A DNA stretch of 64,000 bases from Paenibacillus sp. MBLB1832 (GCF_032271945.1 NZ_CP130319.1:5103001-5167000); one strand, 5' to 3'; positions 1 to 9,005 are shown, numbered from the stretch's first letter. Program-made: numbers and translations. Notes: generated by a model not told the origin, from the letters alone.

Positions 1-1
1 C

Positions 2-763
2 GATGTGCATGGGACTTGGCTAGAATCGGCCGTAGATAAATATCTCGTCTCTACTCCTCTTGTCAAGGATCGCCTGCTGACGTGCGGAGTGCCTGAGAAA
101 CGGATTGAAGTCACGGGTATTCCTGTTCATCCTAATTTCCGTAAAGCGCACAGCAAAGAGCTCATTCGCCAAGAATTCGGCCTAAAGGCAATGCCAACGG
201 TGATGGTGATGGGCGGCGGATGGGGCGTTTTTAAAAAGGAAGAAAAAGAAGAACTACTGACCTATTTGGCAAGTTGGAGCAAAGACATTCAACTGCTGAT
301 TTGTTTAGGCACCAATGAGAAAGCGCGCCGCCAGCTATTGGAAGAGGAAGCTTTCCAGCATCCAAACATTCATCTCATCGGCTATACGCGCGAGATAAGC
401 AAGTTAATGGATATTTCCGATCTGCTGATCACGAAGCCAGGCGGTATGACATGTACCGAGGCTATGGCTAAGGGCATTCCGATGCTGTTTTACAGTCCGA
501 TTCCTGGGCAGGAAGAACACAACTGCACCTACTTCCAAGAACATGGCTACGGACAGCGGATCACGTCCCTCGACATGATTGACCATTGGTTCAAGCTGCT
601 GCTGGAGAACTATCCCGAACTGGCGAAGCGCAGAACGGATATTCGGGAAGGGCATAATGAGGATGAACAGAGCTGTACGTTTGCGATTCTAGATTACCTG
701 GCGCAATCAGACAAGCGTTCCTATATTCAGGCATCATCAAAAACACCACTCATACAATGGTAA
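2..763 (+). CDS. UgtP/MGDG-synthase-like glycosyltransferase, C-terminal part
   Basis: The gene enters from the left edge, so its N-terminal acceptor domain is missing; about 253 residues remain. The visible part is the nucleotide-sugar-binding half of a GT28-type fold: a glycine-rich stretch GGGWGVF (about residue 70) and the donor-binding signature KPGGMTCTEAMAKGIPM (about 145-160), followed by PGQEEHN. This layout is that of processive diacylglycerol glucosyltransferases (UgtP) and MGDG synthases, which put glucose or galactose from UDP-sugar on diacylglycerol at the inner face of the membrane. In Firmicutes the glycolipid can anchor lipoteichoic acid, which would fit the LtaS-like gene at 25.5-27.5 kb, though they are not linked. 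The acceptor is inferred from family only. Confidence 0.85.
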   Translation, partial: DVHGTWLESAVDKYLVSTPLVKDRLLTCGVPEKRIEVTGIPVHPNFRKAHSKELIRQEFGLKAMPTVMVMGGGWGVFKKEEKEELLTYLASWSKDIQLLICLGTNEKARRQLLEEEAFQHPNIHLIGYTREISKLMDISDLLITKPGGMTCTEAMAKGIPMLFYSPIPGQEEHNCTYFQEHGYGQRITSLDMIDHWFKLLLENYPELAKRRTDIREGHNEDEQSCTFAILDYLAQSDKRSYIQASSKTPLIQW

Positions 764-792
764 TATCCATTGGGTGAGGCGGTGTTTTTCTT

Positions 793-1293
793 ATGAATCC
801 CCTACACAAGTTCGGTAAACAAGCGATCTTCAGCTACCTTGTGATCTGGTTCGTCGGCAGCTTGTGGATGATGGCGGTGCTCGGAAGCGGCTCGTATCAG
901 CAGAAAGTGATGGGGGTCGACTTTGCGCTCTATCATGAATACGCAAGCTTCGGATTCGCCGGTGCGCTGGGCGGCGCGCTATATGGGCTTCGCATGTTTC
1001 ACGAGCATTACCAAGAGCTGACCACACAGTGGATCTATTGGTATCTCATGCGGCCGGTTCTCTGCTTCGGCTCCGCGATCATCACGATCATTCTATTCGA
1101 GAGCGGGATCATGCTGCTGCAAGTCGCAGACTCGATGTCGGCGCGAATCAGCATCGCATTTCTTACAGGCTACGGTTACGGCAAGTTCATGGAGAAGCTG
1201 AGGGATCTCACCACGACGTTCTTCAACGGGAAGAACACGAACGGTACGAACGGGAACGGCGGCGGCGGGAGTGGCGGGGATACGCCGAAGTGA
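793..1293 (+). CDS. small multi-pass membrane protein with glycine-rich tail, unknown function
   Basis: I do not recognise this 166-residue protein. It shows about three to four hydrophobic segments (roughly 13-33, 50-68, 87-110 and 118-130) and ends in a low-complexity Asn/Gly tail (about 148-163, NGTNGNGGGGSGGD) after a basic stretch. It starts 29 bases after the glycosyltransferase stop, with a GGGTGAGG ribosome site (772-779), so co-transcription with that gene is likely. The length and flexible hydrophilic tail suggest an integral membrane protein with a cytoplasmic C-terminus. No catalytic motif is visible. Confidence 0.7.
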   Translation: MNPLHKFGKQAIFSYLVIWFVGSLWMMAVLGSGSYQQKVMGVDFALYHEYASFGFAGALGGALYGLRMFHEHYQELTTQWIYWYLMRPVLCFGSAIITIILFESGIMLLQVADSMSARISIAFLTGYGYGKFMEKLRDLTTTFFNGKNTNGTNGNGGGGSGGDTPK

Positions 1294-1320
1294 GGGCGTG
1301 CGGCGTCCCACCGGCCGCCG

Positions 1321-1363
1321 CACAAACAAAGGACACCGCGGGCGAAGCGCCTCGCGGTGTCCT
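1321..1363 (-). terminator. intrinsic terminator between convergent genes
   Basis: An 11-bp perfect stem, AGGACACCGCG (1330-1340) with CGCGGTGTCCT (1353-1363), encloses a 12-base loop. Read on the minus strand it ends in TTTGTTTG, so it mainly serves the lipoprotein gene whose stop codon lies 3 bases away. It may also stop plus-strand transcription. Confidence 0.75.
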
Positions 1364-1365
1364 CT

Positions 1366-2553
1366 TCATGGTGCATCGAACGTATGCACCTTGGTCCAGT
1401 TCACACCACCGTTGCTGGTGGTGTACATCACACTGGGCTGCTCATTACCATTCGTAATGAGCCAGCCCCCGCTCGCGTCTGCCATGCCCAGCTGCAGCTC
1501 GCCATAACCAGTGAACGACTCCGTGCCGTTCACCCAGGTTTTACCGCCGTCCGTCGTCCAGCCGACGGAGTTCGGTTTGTCGCAGGCCGGGCAGCTGCCG
1601 CCCATGAAGGCCACGTCGGGATTCACGACGTAGAGCGGCCCCGGCTTCGAGCCCTTGTTTTTCGCCCCTGCGGTCTCTCCCATCGGTAAGCCAGGGGCTG
1701 GGCCTCCGCCAGCCGTACTGTTCACCAGTACGGTCTGCCAGGTCTTGCCGCCGTCCTTCGTGTGGAACAACGAATACGACGTTTGGCTCATCCCCGATCC
1801 GCCGACTAACTCGATCCATGCATCATCCGCACTTGCGGAGCGGATGACGACATCCGTCAAAGTCGCAGCAGAGTTGCGCGACATAACGGTTTGCCAAGTG
1901 CGTCCACCGTCCTGCGTCCGGAGCACCTCAACAGCGTTTTGCTTTTGCCTAGCCCCCCAGCCATTTTTTTTATCATGAAAATACGCATCCCCAGTGAGCC
2001 CTGTAGGAATAGGAAGTTCTACCCAGGAAGTCCCGCCATTCACCGTCTGTGCATTTCCGCTAAACGCCTCTTGCCCCGAGACGGAGTGAAAGAACGCGTG
2101 ATTCGGTACCTTCCCTACAGCAGCCCAATGCTCACCACGATCCGTCGTATGCAGTAACTGACTCGTTTCCTTCACACTCGCCCATGCTTCGCGATCATTT
2201 AAGGCAAAAATCTGCGCAATCTCACCGGCCCCCTTGTATTGCACCTGCCATTTCGCGCCTCCATTGTCGGTATGGGCGATCCAGCCTGCGCCCCCAATCC
2301 ATCCCTGCTTCGCATCTGCCAGTCGCAATGCGGTCACATTGGTCATGACGGCGTCATTTCCCCGCCCAACTGGACTGCTTGTAGCGCTCGCTGCAGGCGT
2401 TGTGGGTACGGTCGTTGACTGACCTGGTGAGCTCACAGCCGTAGATTGCGGTGATTCAGAGACCGTTATATTCCCACGCGTTAGATCTGTAGATTTACAC
2501 CCCGCTAACACGAGGCTTGTCATCGCTAGCAAGATCATTGTTTTGCGCAACAT
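1366..2553 (-). CDS. BNR/Ycf48-like repeat lipoprotein
   Basis: A 395-residue exported lipoprotein. The N-terminus has a signal peptide with lipobox LVLAGC (Cys19), so it should be anchored on the outer face of the membrane. After a Ser/Thr/Pro-rich linker (about 25-65) come at least six copies of the BNR/Asp-box type motif T-x-D/N-G-G-x-x-W (for example TQDGGRTW, TKDGGKTW, TTDGGKTW), predicting a beta-propeller like the photosystem II assembly factor Ycf48 or sialidases. Non-photosynthetic bacteria carry such propellers as proteins of unknown ligand. There is no sialidase catalytic set that I can identify, so a binding or scaffold role is more likely. The start has a near-perfect AAGGAGGTAAT ribosome site; the gene is monocistronic. 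Confidence 0.8.
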   Translation of the reverse strand: MLRKTMILLAMTSLVLAGCKSTDLTRGNITVSESPQSTAVSSPGQSTTVPTTPAASATSSPVGRGNDAVMTNVTALRLADAKQGWIGGAGWIAHTDNGGAKWQVQYKGAGEIAQIFALNDREAWASVKETSQLLHTTDRGEHWAAVGKVPNHAFFHSVSGQEAFSGNAQTVNGGTSWVELPIPTGLTGDAYFHDKKNGWGARQKQNAVEVLRTQDGGRTWQTVMSRNSAATLTDVVIRSASADDAWIELVGGSGMSQTSYSLFHTKDGGKTWQTVLVNSTAGGGPAPGLPMGETAGAKNKGSKPGPLYVVNPDVAFMGGSCPACDKPNSVGWTTDGGKTWVNGTESFTGYGELQLGMADASGGWLITNGNEQPSVMYTTSNGGVNWTKVHTFDAP

Positions 2554-2738
2554 CGTATTACCTCCTTATATTCTTCAACCGTATCTACCCCATAGACGTG
2601 ATCATTTGCTAAAAAGTTGAACCATTTCTCTTACCATCATCCCCATTTTTTCAAAATAAAATAGGCATGACTCCCTTTACCGAGGAATACAATCGTAAAC
2701 AAGAAGGGGGACATTCTCACGGGAGGGGAGGAGGACGG

Positions 2739-3746
2739 TTGAAATTCATTTGGGGTAAAAAAGAACTCACCTTCATGATCATTCCGGGTGCCAACCGCCG
2801 TACCGTAAGATTCAAGCTTCCGCACAGCAGTCTGTACATCGTGCCCAGTGTGCTTGTGCTCGTCCTGATGGGTTTTCTGGTGACCATTTATGTCATGAAC
2901 ATTCATTCTGAACAAACGAAAACGAGCATGCAGCAGGCTTTCGATGGACAAGAACAGCAGTTGACCCAGCAAATATCAAATCAATCCGATGAGCTCGAAC
3001 AATTGCAAATTGATTTGATTGCGCTCTCTCAACAGGCCGATGAATTCAAGGCCAAACTGGAAGAAATTAAGAAGCTGGATCATGTGCTCGAGCTCATGAG
3101 TCAGCCAGAAACCACAAACGGGACAAGCAAAAAAGGAACGAGCACTCCACTCTCCACTAGCACCAAACGAGACATAGGCGGAAGTGAACAACCCGTAAAA
3201 CCAGAAGACGTGTCAGCGCTCGTCAGTTCAACCAAGAATGGGCTGAACTCCCTAGTTACGGACATTAATGTGCTCCTGGGCAACTTGACGGAATCGGAAG
3301 CAAAAATTAAGGAAACCGAGTACGTGCGGACAATTACCCCTACGCTATGGCCAATCGCTTCACACAGCATCACATCTGGATTCGGCATTCGCATCGATCC
3401 TTTTTCGCTCAAACCGACGATGCATACAGGCTATGATCTTGATGGTGAATTGGGTGATCCCGTATATGTCACAGCTGCAGGGAAAGTCATTACGGTCGGC
3501 TATGATGAGGAACACGGCAATCATATTATCGTTGATCATTCACGTGGCATTGAAACCGAGTACATGCATTTGAATAAAATTACCGTGAAACGCGGAGAAT
3601 CAGTAACAAAAGGTCAGCTGATCGGCCTCGTTGGTTCCACTGGACGCAGCACGGGCTCCCATCTTCATTATGAAGTACATAAAAGCGGTATTCCGATTGA
3701 CCCGAAACCTTATCTCATTACAGATCGAAAGGATGAACGCAAATGA
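2739..3746 (+). CDS. membrane-anchored M23 family metallopeptidase
   Basis: A 335-residue type II membrane protein: one transmembrane helix (about 34-54), a coiled coil (about 60-118), a Ser/Thr-rich linker and a C-terminal LytM/M23 domain (about 205-326). The zinc motifs HTGYD (His229, Asp233) and HLH (His308, His310) are intact, so it is probably an active cell-wall endopeptidase cutting peptide cross-links. I chose the TTG start at 2739 because GGGAGGGGAGGAGG lies just upstream; the in-frame ATG at 2667 has no ribosome site. The stop overlaps the bactofilin start (ATGA). M23 peptidase-bactofilin pairs are recurrent in bacteria and imply a bactofilin scaffold that positions the hydrolase. 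Confidence 0.9.
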   Translation: MKFIWGKKELTFMIIPGANRRTVRFKLPHSSLYIVPSVLVLVLMGFLVTIYVMNIHSEQTKTSMQQAFDGQEQQLTQQISNQSDELEQLQIDLIALSQQADEFKAKLEEIKKLDHVLELMSQPETTNGTSKKGTSTPLSTSTKRDIGGSEQPVKPEDVSALVSSTKNGLNSLVTDINVLLGNLTESEAKIKETEYVRTITPTLWPIASHSITSGFGIRIDPFSLKPTMHTGYDLDGELGDPVYVTAAGKVITVGYDEEHGNHIIVDHSRGIETEYMHLNKITVKRGESVTKGQLIGLVGSTGRSTGSHLHYEVHKSGIPIDPKPYLITDRKDERK

Positions 3747-4189
3747 TCGGAAGCTCTAAAGTCAAACGAATCGATGCGAAAACGACGGATACGCTGATTG
3801 GCGCCAGTACGATATGTGAGGGCAAAATTATGACCGAAGCCAGCCTTCGTATTGAAGGCCAATGGAATGGTGACATTGAATGCGCAGGCGACATTACGAT
3901 CGGCGAAAATGCAGTCGTGCAATCCAACATTCACGCGCGCGATGTGATCGTGGCCGGTAAAGTGAAAGGCAATATTCATACCAAAGGCAAGCTGATTGTA
4001 ACCAGCTCCGGGGTGCTGATCGGTAATATCGATGTCCGTTCCGTCATTATTGAGGAAGGCGGGATTTTCCAAGGCAGCAGCGCCATGAACAATGCTATGC
4101 AGGATAAGAATGGCAACGGCAAAGTCATCGATGCCAAAGCCCACAAGCAGCACAAGAACGAGCAGCAAGCCGCTTCGGGCGGTAATTAG
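3743..4189 (+). CDS. bactofilin-family cytoskeletal protein
   Basis: A 148-residue protein with the bactofilin core: right-handed beta-helix repeats with regularly spaced hydrophobic and Gly/Val residues (about 20-115; for example IEGQWNGDIECAGDITIGEN), flanked by short hydrophilic tails. Bactofilins polymerise without nucleotide into filaments at the membrane and organise peptidoglycan enzymes. The start codon overlaps the peptidase stop by four bases (ATGA), so translation is coupled. The C-terminus is Lys/Gln/His-rich and probably disordered. Confidence 0.92.
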   Translation: MIGSSKVKRIDAKTTDTLIGASTICEGKIMTEASLRIEGQWNGDIECAGDITIGENAVVQSNIHARDVIVAGKVKGNIHTKGKLIVTSSGVLIGNIDVRSVIIEEGGIFQGSSAMNNAMQDKNGNGKVIDAKAHKQHKNEQQAASGGN

Positions 4190-4206
4190 GGCGCTTTAAG
4201 ATGCAA

Positions 4207-4246
4207 AAGAGCTCGTCTCCATCCCATCGGATAGAGGCGAGCTCTT
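4207..4246. terminator. bidirectional terminator between convergent genes
   Basis: Arms AAGAGCTCG (4207-4215) and CGAGCTCTT (4238-4246) form a 9-bp perfect stem, extended imperfectly inward by GTCTC/GAGGC. It sits between the bactofilin and binding-protein stops. A run of four A precedes it, giving a T run on the minus strand. Confidence 0.65.
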
Positions 4247-4251
4247 CTCAT

Positions 4252-5283
4252 TTATTTGCCGGATTTCACCTCGGCGAGCATAGAGAGATCGACGAAGGAG
4301 CTTAGATTCAGCTCTTCGGGCTTAATCCCTTTGATGTATCTGGCGCCTATCGATACTTTCGCCATTTCTTCCATGACCTTGACGTCCACGTCCGTCGTCA
4401 GCTTCAGACGGCTAAGTGAGGCTTTGATCAGGCTTTTGTCCATCCCCTTGCCACTGTACTTTTTCAACTGGTTGTTAATGAGATCGTACGCTTGGTCAGG
4501 GCTGTTCTGAATGAATGCGATCCCGTCCATATTCGCTTTAATCGCGCCCTTGACGATATCTCGATGGCGCTGGATAAACTTGTCGCTCGCCACCATAATC
4601 ACCGTTGGATAGTCGCCATGGTTCGGCGGTATGTCCTTCCAATCGGCTACGACCTTACCGACTCCCGCCTTCTCGATCTGCGTACCCCACGGCTCAGGTA
4701 CGAGCGCTGCATCGACTTCCTTCTGACGGAACGAAATCAGCGTATCTGCGGGGGACCGCACGATGAGATGCGCGTTCTCGGCATCACGCCCGAGACTGAT
4801 GCCTGCTTGCTGCAGCAGCAGGCGCAGCGAGATTTCATTCGTGTTCCCTTTGGCGGGAACGGCGATCGTTTTATCTTTTAAATCGGTCACGGACTTGATC
4901 CCAGCATCCGATCTTGCGACCAGCACGGCACCACCGTTATTTGAGCCAGACACGACGCGGAAATTACCGCTTTTCAGGAAAAAAGTGGTCGCAGGTCCCG
5001 GACCTACGAAGCCAACGTCGATGTCGCCTGTCGCCATCGCGATAGATAGATCAGACCCATTGTCAAATGGGGTGACCTCGATCTTCACGTCGTCGCCCCA
5101 TTCACGGGCAAAATACCCTTTCTCCAGCGCGATGTATGCGGCGGCGTGGGTGACATTTTTAAAAACACCGACCCTGACCACCTGCGGCTTACCCGATGCG
5201 GTCAACTTCTCCTCACAGGCGCTCAGTAGTGTCATCGCGAAGACAAGCAGTAGTAGAACAGCTATGCGTTTGCCTAACCTCAT
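4252..5283 (-). CDS. ABC transporter substrate-binding lipoprotein (nitrate/sulfonate/taurine type)
   Basis: A 343-residue lipoprotein with lipobox LLSAC, followed by a periplasmic-binding fold of the NMT1/SsuA/TauA class (VRVGVFKNVTHAAAYIALEKG near the N-terminus; GDIDVGFVGPGPA about residue 90; AALVPEPWGTQIEKAG about 195). These proteins bind small anions or thiamine-precursor-like compounds; the ligand cannot be told from sequence. I prefer the ATG at 5283, 8 bases after GAGGAG, over the GTG at 5292, which is too close. It lies 13 bases after the permease stop, so it is the last gene of a three-gene importer operon (ATPase, permease, binding protein). Confidence 0.88.
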   Translation of the reverse strand: MRLGKRIAVLLLLVFAMTLLSACEEKLTASGKPQVVRVGVFKNVTHAAAYIALEKGYFAREWGDDVKIEVTPFDNGSDLSIAMATGDIDVGFVGPGPATTFFLKSGNFRVVSGSNNGGAVLVARSDAGIKSVTDLKDKTIAVPAKGNTNEISLRLLLQQAGISLGRDAENAHLIVRSPADTLISFRQKEVDAALVPEPWGTQIEKAGVGKVVADWKDIPPNHGDYPTVIMVASDKFIQRHRDIVKGAIKANMDGIAFIQNSPDQAYDLINNQLKKYSGKGMDKSLIKASLSRLKLTTDVDVKVMEEMAKVSIGARYIKGIKPEELNLSSFVDLSMLAEVKSGK

Positions 5284-5296
5284 GCCCCTCACTCCT

Positions 5297-6061
5297 CTAC
5301 GATTTGGAGCCAGCGAGGCCGTAGCGCTCTAGCACTTTATCTTCTAGTTTTTTGAAGCAGAAATGGTCTGACACCGTGCCGAGCACGGCGATAATAATCA
5401 CGATACACAGCATCAGCGAGGTGTCGCCGAGGTTCCGTCCGTCTTGGAGAAGCTGGCCTAGCCCTGCGCCTTTTGCGATCAACTCACCCGCAACAAGGGC
5501 ACGCCATGCGAACGCCCAAGCGGTACGCACTCCGTTGATGAGATGCGGAAATGCAGCAGGAATCATCACTTGAAGGAACAAATTGAACCCATTGCCCGTG
5601 CCCATGGTCTGCGCAGCGCGCAAATAAATCGGCGGGATATTTTTGATGCCCGTGCGGCTTGCTAGAGCCATCGTCCATGTAGCGCCAAGCGTTGTAATGA
5701 AAATAACCGAGGTTTCGTTAAGACCGAACCAGATAATGGCAAAAGGCAACCAAGCGATACTCGGAATCGTCTGCAAGGACACGACGAGGAAGCCGATCGT
5801 ATCGTCCAGAAAGCGATAACGCGCAAAGAGAAAGCCTAACGTCGTGCCGATCGCGAGCGACAAAGCGAAGGAGAGCAGCAATCGCATCATACTCGCTCCC
5901 GTTGCTTGCAGCAGCTCCCCGTGCACAATGCCGTCATAGAAAGCTTGCAGTGTCTGCGAAACAGATGGGAATTTCCACCCCCAGCCGAAAATTCTATATC
6001 CCGCCTCCCAAGCTATCCCAAGCAGTACCAGAAAAATCGTTCTTCTTAATGCTGTACTCAT
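5297..6061 (-). CDS. ABC transporter permease, SsuC/TauC/NrtB type
   Basis: A 254-residue inner-membrane permease with about six transmembrane segments and the binding-protein-dependent transport loop (RAAQTMGTGNGFNLFLQVMIPAA in the middle, split here by a proline) that docks on the ATPase. It imports the ligand of the adjacent binding protein. The start at 6061 has GAGAGGAG 7 bases upstream, so the 68-base overlap with the ATPase gene is probably real, and translation of the two genes is likely coupled. Confidence 0.88.
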   Translation of the reverse strand: MSTALRRTIFLVLLGIAWEAGYRIFGWGWKFPSVSQTLQAFYDGIVHGELLQATGASMMRLLLSFALSLAIGTTLGFLFARYRFLDDTIGFLVVSLQTIPSIAWLPFAIIWFGLNETSVIFITTLGATWTMALASRTGIKNIPPIYLRAAQTMGTGNGFNLFLQVMIPAAFPHLINGVRTAWAFAWRALVAGELIAKGAGLGQLLQDGRNLGDTSLMLCIVIIIAVLGTVSDHFCFKKLEDKVLERYGLAGSKS

Positions 6062-6833
6062 CGCCAGTCTCCTCTCTCACAACTTTCTCCAGCTCATCCG
6101 CCAGGGCGTCCATAATGAGCGCCTCCATATGATGAAGCAAGGAATCTGCGCTATCGCGGGGTCTTGCTGCTTTCACACTAAACTCCTTCTTGATCGTGCC
6201 CGGACGTGTGGACATGACTAGAACTCGATCCGACAGGATGACCGCTTCGCGAATATTGTGGGTGATGAAGAGGATGGTTTTGCGTGTACGCATCCAGATT
6301 TCTTCCAGTTCTTTATGTAAAATAAGGCGTGTTTGCTCGTCTAATGCGGCGAATGGCTCGTCCATGAGTAAAATCTCCGGATCCATCGCCAAAGCACGAG
6401 CAATCGCTGCCCGCTGCTTCATCCCGCCTGACAGCTCATGCGGATAGCGATCTGCGAAGCGGCTGAGATGCACCGCTTTGATCTGCTCCATCGCCATCTC
6501 ATGGCGCTCTTTTTTGGCGATCCCCTTCTGCTTCAGGCCGAAGGCGACATTATCGAGCACCGTCAGCCAAGGGAACAGGCCGTGCTCCTGAAACACGACG
6601 ACGCGGTCGGCGCCGGCGCCTGTTACTTTTTTCCCATTCACCTGAATGGTGCCTTGGGATTGGGTATCGAAGCCCGCCACGAGGTTCAGAACTGTCGATT
6701 TTCCGCAGCCGGAAGGGCCGAGCAGGGAGACGAACTCCCCTTTATTTATCGTTAAAGTAATATCATCAAGCGCCTTGTAGTTGCCGCCGATGCGTTGAAC
6801 AAACGTTTTACTGACTCCTTTTATCTCGATCAA
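5994..6833 (-). CDS. ABC transporter ATPase, SsuB/TauB/NrtD type
   Basis: A 279-residue nucleotide-binding subunit: Walker A GPSGCGKST (about 39-47), signature LSGGMKQR (about 136-143), Walker B ILLMDEPFAALDEQ (about 155-168) and switch His in ITHNIREA. The C-terminal 35 residues (ETGDEYSIKKNDFSG...) extend past the domain and overlap the permease start. The start codon is TTG at 6833 with GGGGG about 10 bases upstream. It powers the importer encoded by the two downstream genes. Confidence 0.88.
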   Translation of the reverse strand: MIEIKGVSKTFVQRIGGNYKALDDITLTINKGEFVSLLGPSGCGKSTVLNLVAGFDTQSQGTIQVNGKKVTGAGADRVVVFQEHGLFPWLTVLDNVAFGLKQKGIAKKERHEMAMEQIKAVHLSRFADRYPHELSGGMKQRAAIARALAMDPEILLMDEPFAALDEQTRLILHKELEEIWMRTRKTILFITHNIREAVILSDRVLVMSTRPGTIKKEFSVKAARPRDSADSLLHHMEALIMDALADELEKVVREETGDEYSIKKNDFSGTAWDSLGGGI

Positions 6834-6874
6834 GGTCTCTCATCCCCCACGTTGTCGTGTCCCAGGTCAAACGA

Positions 6875-8134
6875 CTAGAATAGCATTTTCAAGCCTGCCA
6901 GGCCTAAGCCAATGATGAATCCGCAGATTGCTCCGTTCACCCGAATCCATTGTAAATCACTGCCGACCTTCTCTTCCATCAATTCCGTCAGCTTCGCATT
7001 ATCCAGCTTATCCAGGTTCTCTTTGACGAGTTGCCCGATTTTACTGTGATTTTGTTCTAAGTAGGAGGCGATTTGCTCTTGAATCCAGTCTTCGCCGCGA
7101 TGCAGCATGTCTTGGTTCTCGCGGATAGAGAGCAGCATGTTGCGAAGTATCGGCACGACATGAACAGGGACAAATTCAGGCTGATCAATGAAAGCTTCCC
7201 CTCTCTCTTTCAGCTTCGTGAGCATATGAGTCAGCTTTGCATCCAGGTCGAACAGCTCTGGAAGCTTCGTTTTGAACTTTTCCAGCTCTGCTAGAAGCTG
7301 CGGGTTGCGATCCAATTTGTGCAGCTCATTACGAATGAACGTAAGGACCGCTTGACGACGCGGATGGTGATTCATGCGCAACTGATCAATGTACGACAGC
7401 ACGAAATTCTGGATGATGCCGCCGAGCTTTTCTTCGTTGACCATGCCCATGAACGCGTTCACGGCAAAAGCCATGAACCCATTGGACGCCAAACCTTCAA
7501 ATGCCTTAATCGCCATCGCACCCAATTGGTCGCGAGTGTCGGCTTTGATGACCCAAGCGGCCGCTTTATCGAGGACAAAATCTAGCGTTTTGCCATCATA
7601 ATCGTTATCGGTGATGCTATCGATCAGCGTTCGAACGAGGCGGCTGGTGTCGACGTCTTGAATGGCTTTGTGTATCTCCTCTGCGAGCAGGGGGGTTAGC
7701 TTCTCGATGTCGATCGCTCCAAGTGCATGCTTGGCAAGGGCTGTGAGTCCAGTGTGCAAGGACGCATTGTCCAGTTGCTTATCCGCGAGCTCCAGGCCGC
7801 GCTCTAGGAAGTGGATTTTTTCGAGGCGCGCACGGATCGTCTCCTTAGAGAGCAATTCATTTTGCACCGTGTTAACGAGTGCCTTCGTGATTTTCTCCCG
7901 ATTGTTCGGCAGCAAGGCCGTGTGCGGAATCGGAATACCGAGCGGATGTCGGAATAACGCACTCACCGCGAACCAGTCGGCCAAGCCGCCGACAACGCCT
8001 GCTTCAAACCCTCCTTGCAGGAAGCTTCCCCATACTTGTGAGGAAACCGCTGTTGGCAGCGTCGCGAGGAACCCCGCACCCATGACACCTAAGGATACCG
8101 TGGCTATATACTTTGCTTCTCTTTTCATCGTCAT
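6875..8134 (-). CDS. DUF445 family membrane protein
   Basis: A 419-residue DUF445 protein. It has a hydrophobic N-terminal hairpin (about 10-60) with the conserved GGFEAGVVGGLADWFAVSALFRHPLGIPIPHTA block, a long helical central part (about 80-390) and one C-terminal transmembrane segment (about 398-417, GFIIGLGLAGLKMLF). Members are widespread (YjiN in Enterobacteria, YheB in Bacillus) and have no settled function. It reads in the same direction as the downstream importer operon but its own stop is 42 bases before the ATPase start, so co-transcription is possible. Confidence 0.85.
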   Translation of the reverse strand: MTMKREAKYIATVSLGVMGAGFLATLPTAVSSQVWGSFLQGGFEAGVVGGLADWFAVSALFRHPLGIPIPHTALLPNNREKITKALVNTVQNELLSKETIRARLEKIHFLERGLELADKQLDNASLHTGLTALAKHALGAIDIEKLTPLLAEEIHKAIQDVDTSRLVRTLIDSITDNDYDGKTLDFVLDKAAAWVIKADTRDQLGAMAIKAFEGLASNGFMAFAVNAFMGMVNEEKLGGIIQNFVLSYIDQLRMNHHPRRQAVLTFIRNELHKLDRNPQLLAELEKFKTKLPELFDLDAKLTHMLTKLKERGEAFIDQPEFVPVHVVPILRNMLLSIRENQDMLHRGEDWIQEQIASYLEQNHSKIGQLVKENLDKLDNAKLTELMEEKVGSDLQWIRVNGAICGFIIGLGLAGLKMLF

Positions 8135-8291
8135 AACATCTCTTTCTGCGTGTGGTAATGATTCATGCTTATTAGTTTATCACATTTTGGAAAAAAACGT
8201 AGAAGTGTGTCTGAACGTCTAGAGGCACTAATCAGCCATCTTGACGCAAAAATGATGCACTACGTACAACATGACACTCCCCACTAAGTGG

Positions 8292-8323
8292 AAAAAGAAA
8301 AAGCGCCGCCTCCCGGCAGCGCT
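8292..8323 (-). terminator. intrinsic terminator of the TrmB/HD operon
   Basis: On the minus strand, AGCGCTGCC (8323-8315) pairs with GGCGGCGCT (8310-8302) with one mismatch and a 4-base loop, followed by TTTTCTTTTT. It lies 11 bases after the HD-protein stop. Confidence 0.8.
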
Positions 8324-8333
8324 ATCCCCTGTG

Positions 8334-9005
8334 CTATCGCTCGCCTTCCCACTCCGCATAAAACTGCTGCAGGTACAGCTCCATGAAGCGATGCCGCTCC
8401 TCCGCGAGCTGCCTCGCGTAGGCCGTGTTCATCAGCTCCTTCAGCTTGAGCAGCTTCTCGTAAAAGTGATTAATCGCGGTGTCGTTCCCCCCGCGATACT
8501 CCGCCTCCGTCATGTGCTCGCGCACGGTGACGGCAGAATCATGAATCGGGCGGCCCTTCCAGCCCGAATAAGCAAACACGCGCGAGATGCCCACCGCGCC
8601 AATCGCATCCAACCGGTCGGCATCCTGCACGACCTGGCCTTCCAGCGTGCGCATGGGCGGTCGCGCGCCGCCCTTGAACGACATCGTGCTGATGATCTCC
8701 AGCACGTGTGCGATCTGCGCCGCCGGCGTGCCGCTGGCGGCGAGCCAAGCTTCCAGCTCGCGCTGCGCCGCCGCTGGATCGGCGTTCAGCTTCTCGTCGA
8801 CAACGTCGTGAAGCAGCGCCGCAAGCTCGCAGACGAAGGCATCGGCGCCTTCTTGGGCGGCGATCCGCTTCGTCGTCTGCACGACGCGATAGATGTGCCA
8901 CCAATCGTGGCCGCTGCTATCGCGCTCCAGCTTCTCCTTCACGAGCGCTTCCGCTGCGTGAAGGATTTGTTCTTTATCCAGATTAGCTTCGTCTCGCTTT
9001 ATCAT
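8334..9005 (-). CDS. HD domain phosphohydrolase (YedJ-like)
   Basis: A 223-residue HD-superfamily protein. The metal-binding set is visible: His in GHDWWHIYRV (about 32-41), the HD doublet in LLHDVVDEK (about 67-75) and the late Asp in QDADRLDAIG (about 127-136). Such proteins hydrolyse phosphate esters of nucleotides or similar metabolites; the substrate of this subfamily is not established. The start ATG overlaps the TrmB stop by four bases, so it is translated with the regulator and may hydrolyse a metabolite linked to what that regulator senses (inference). Confidence 0.85.
   Translation of the reverse strand: MIKRDEANLDKEQILHAAEALVKEKLERDSSGHDWWHIYRVVQTTKRIAAQEGADAFVCELAALLHDVVDEKLNADPAAAQRELEAWLAASGTPAAQIAHVLEIISTMSFKGGARPPMRTLEGQVVQDADRLDAIGAVGISRVFAYSGWKGRPIHDSAVTVREHMTEAEYRGGNDTAINHFYEKLLKLKELMNTAYARQLAEERHRFMELYLQQFYAEWEGER

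Noticed and set aside
1029-1457. Long overlapping frames on both strands around 1.0-2.4 kb
   Set aside because: They are shadows of the membrane protein and lipoprotein genes in GC-rich codon positions.
8207-8287. 26-residue plus-strand frame beginning with GTG (SERLEALISHLDAKMM)
   Set aside because: It looks protein-like but lacks a ribosome site and lies between two minus-strand genes; too short to support.
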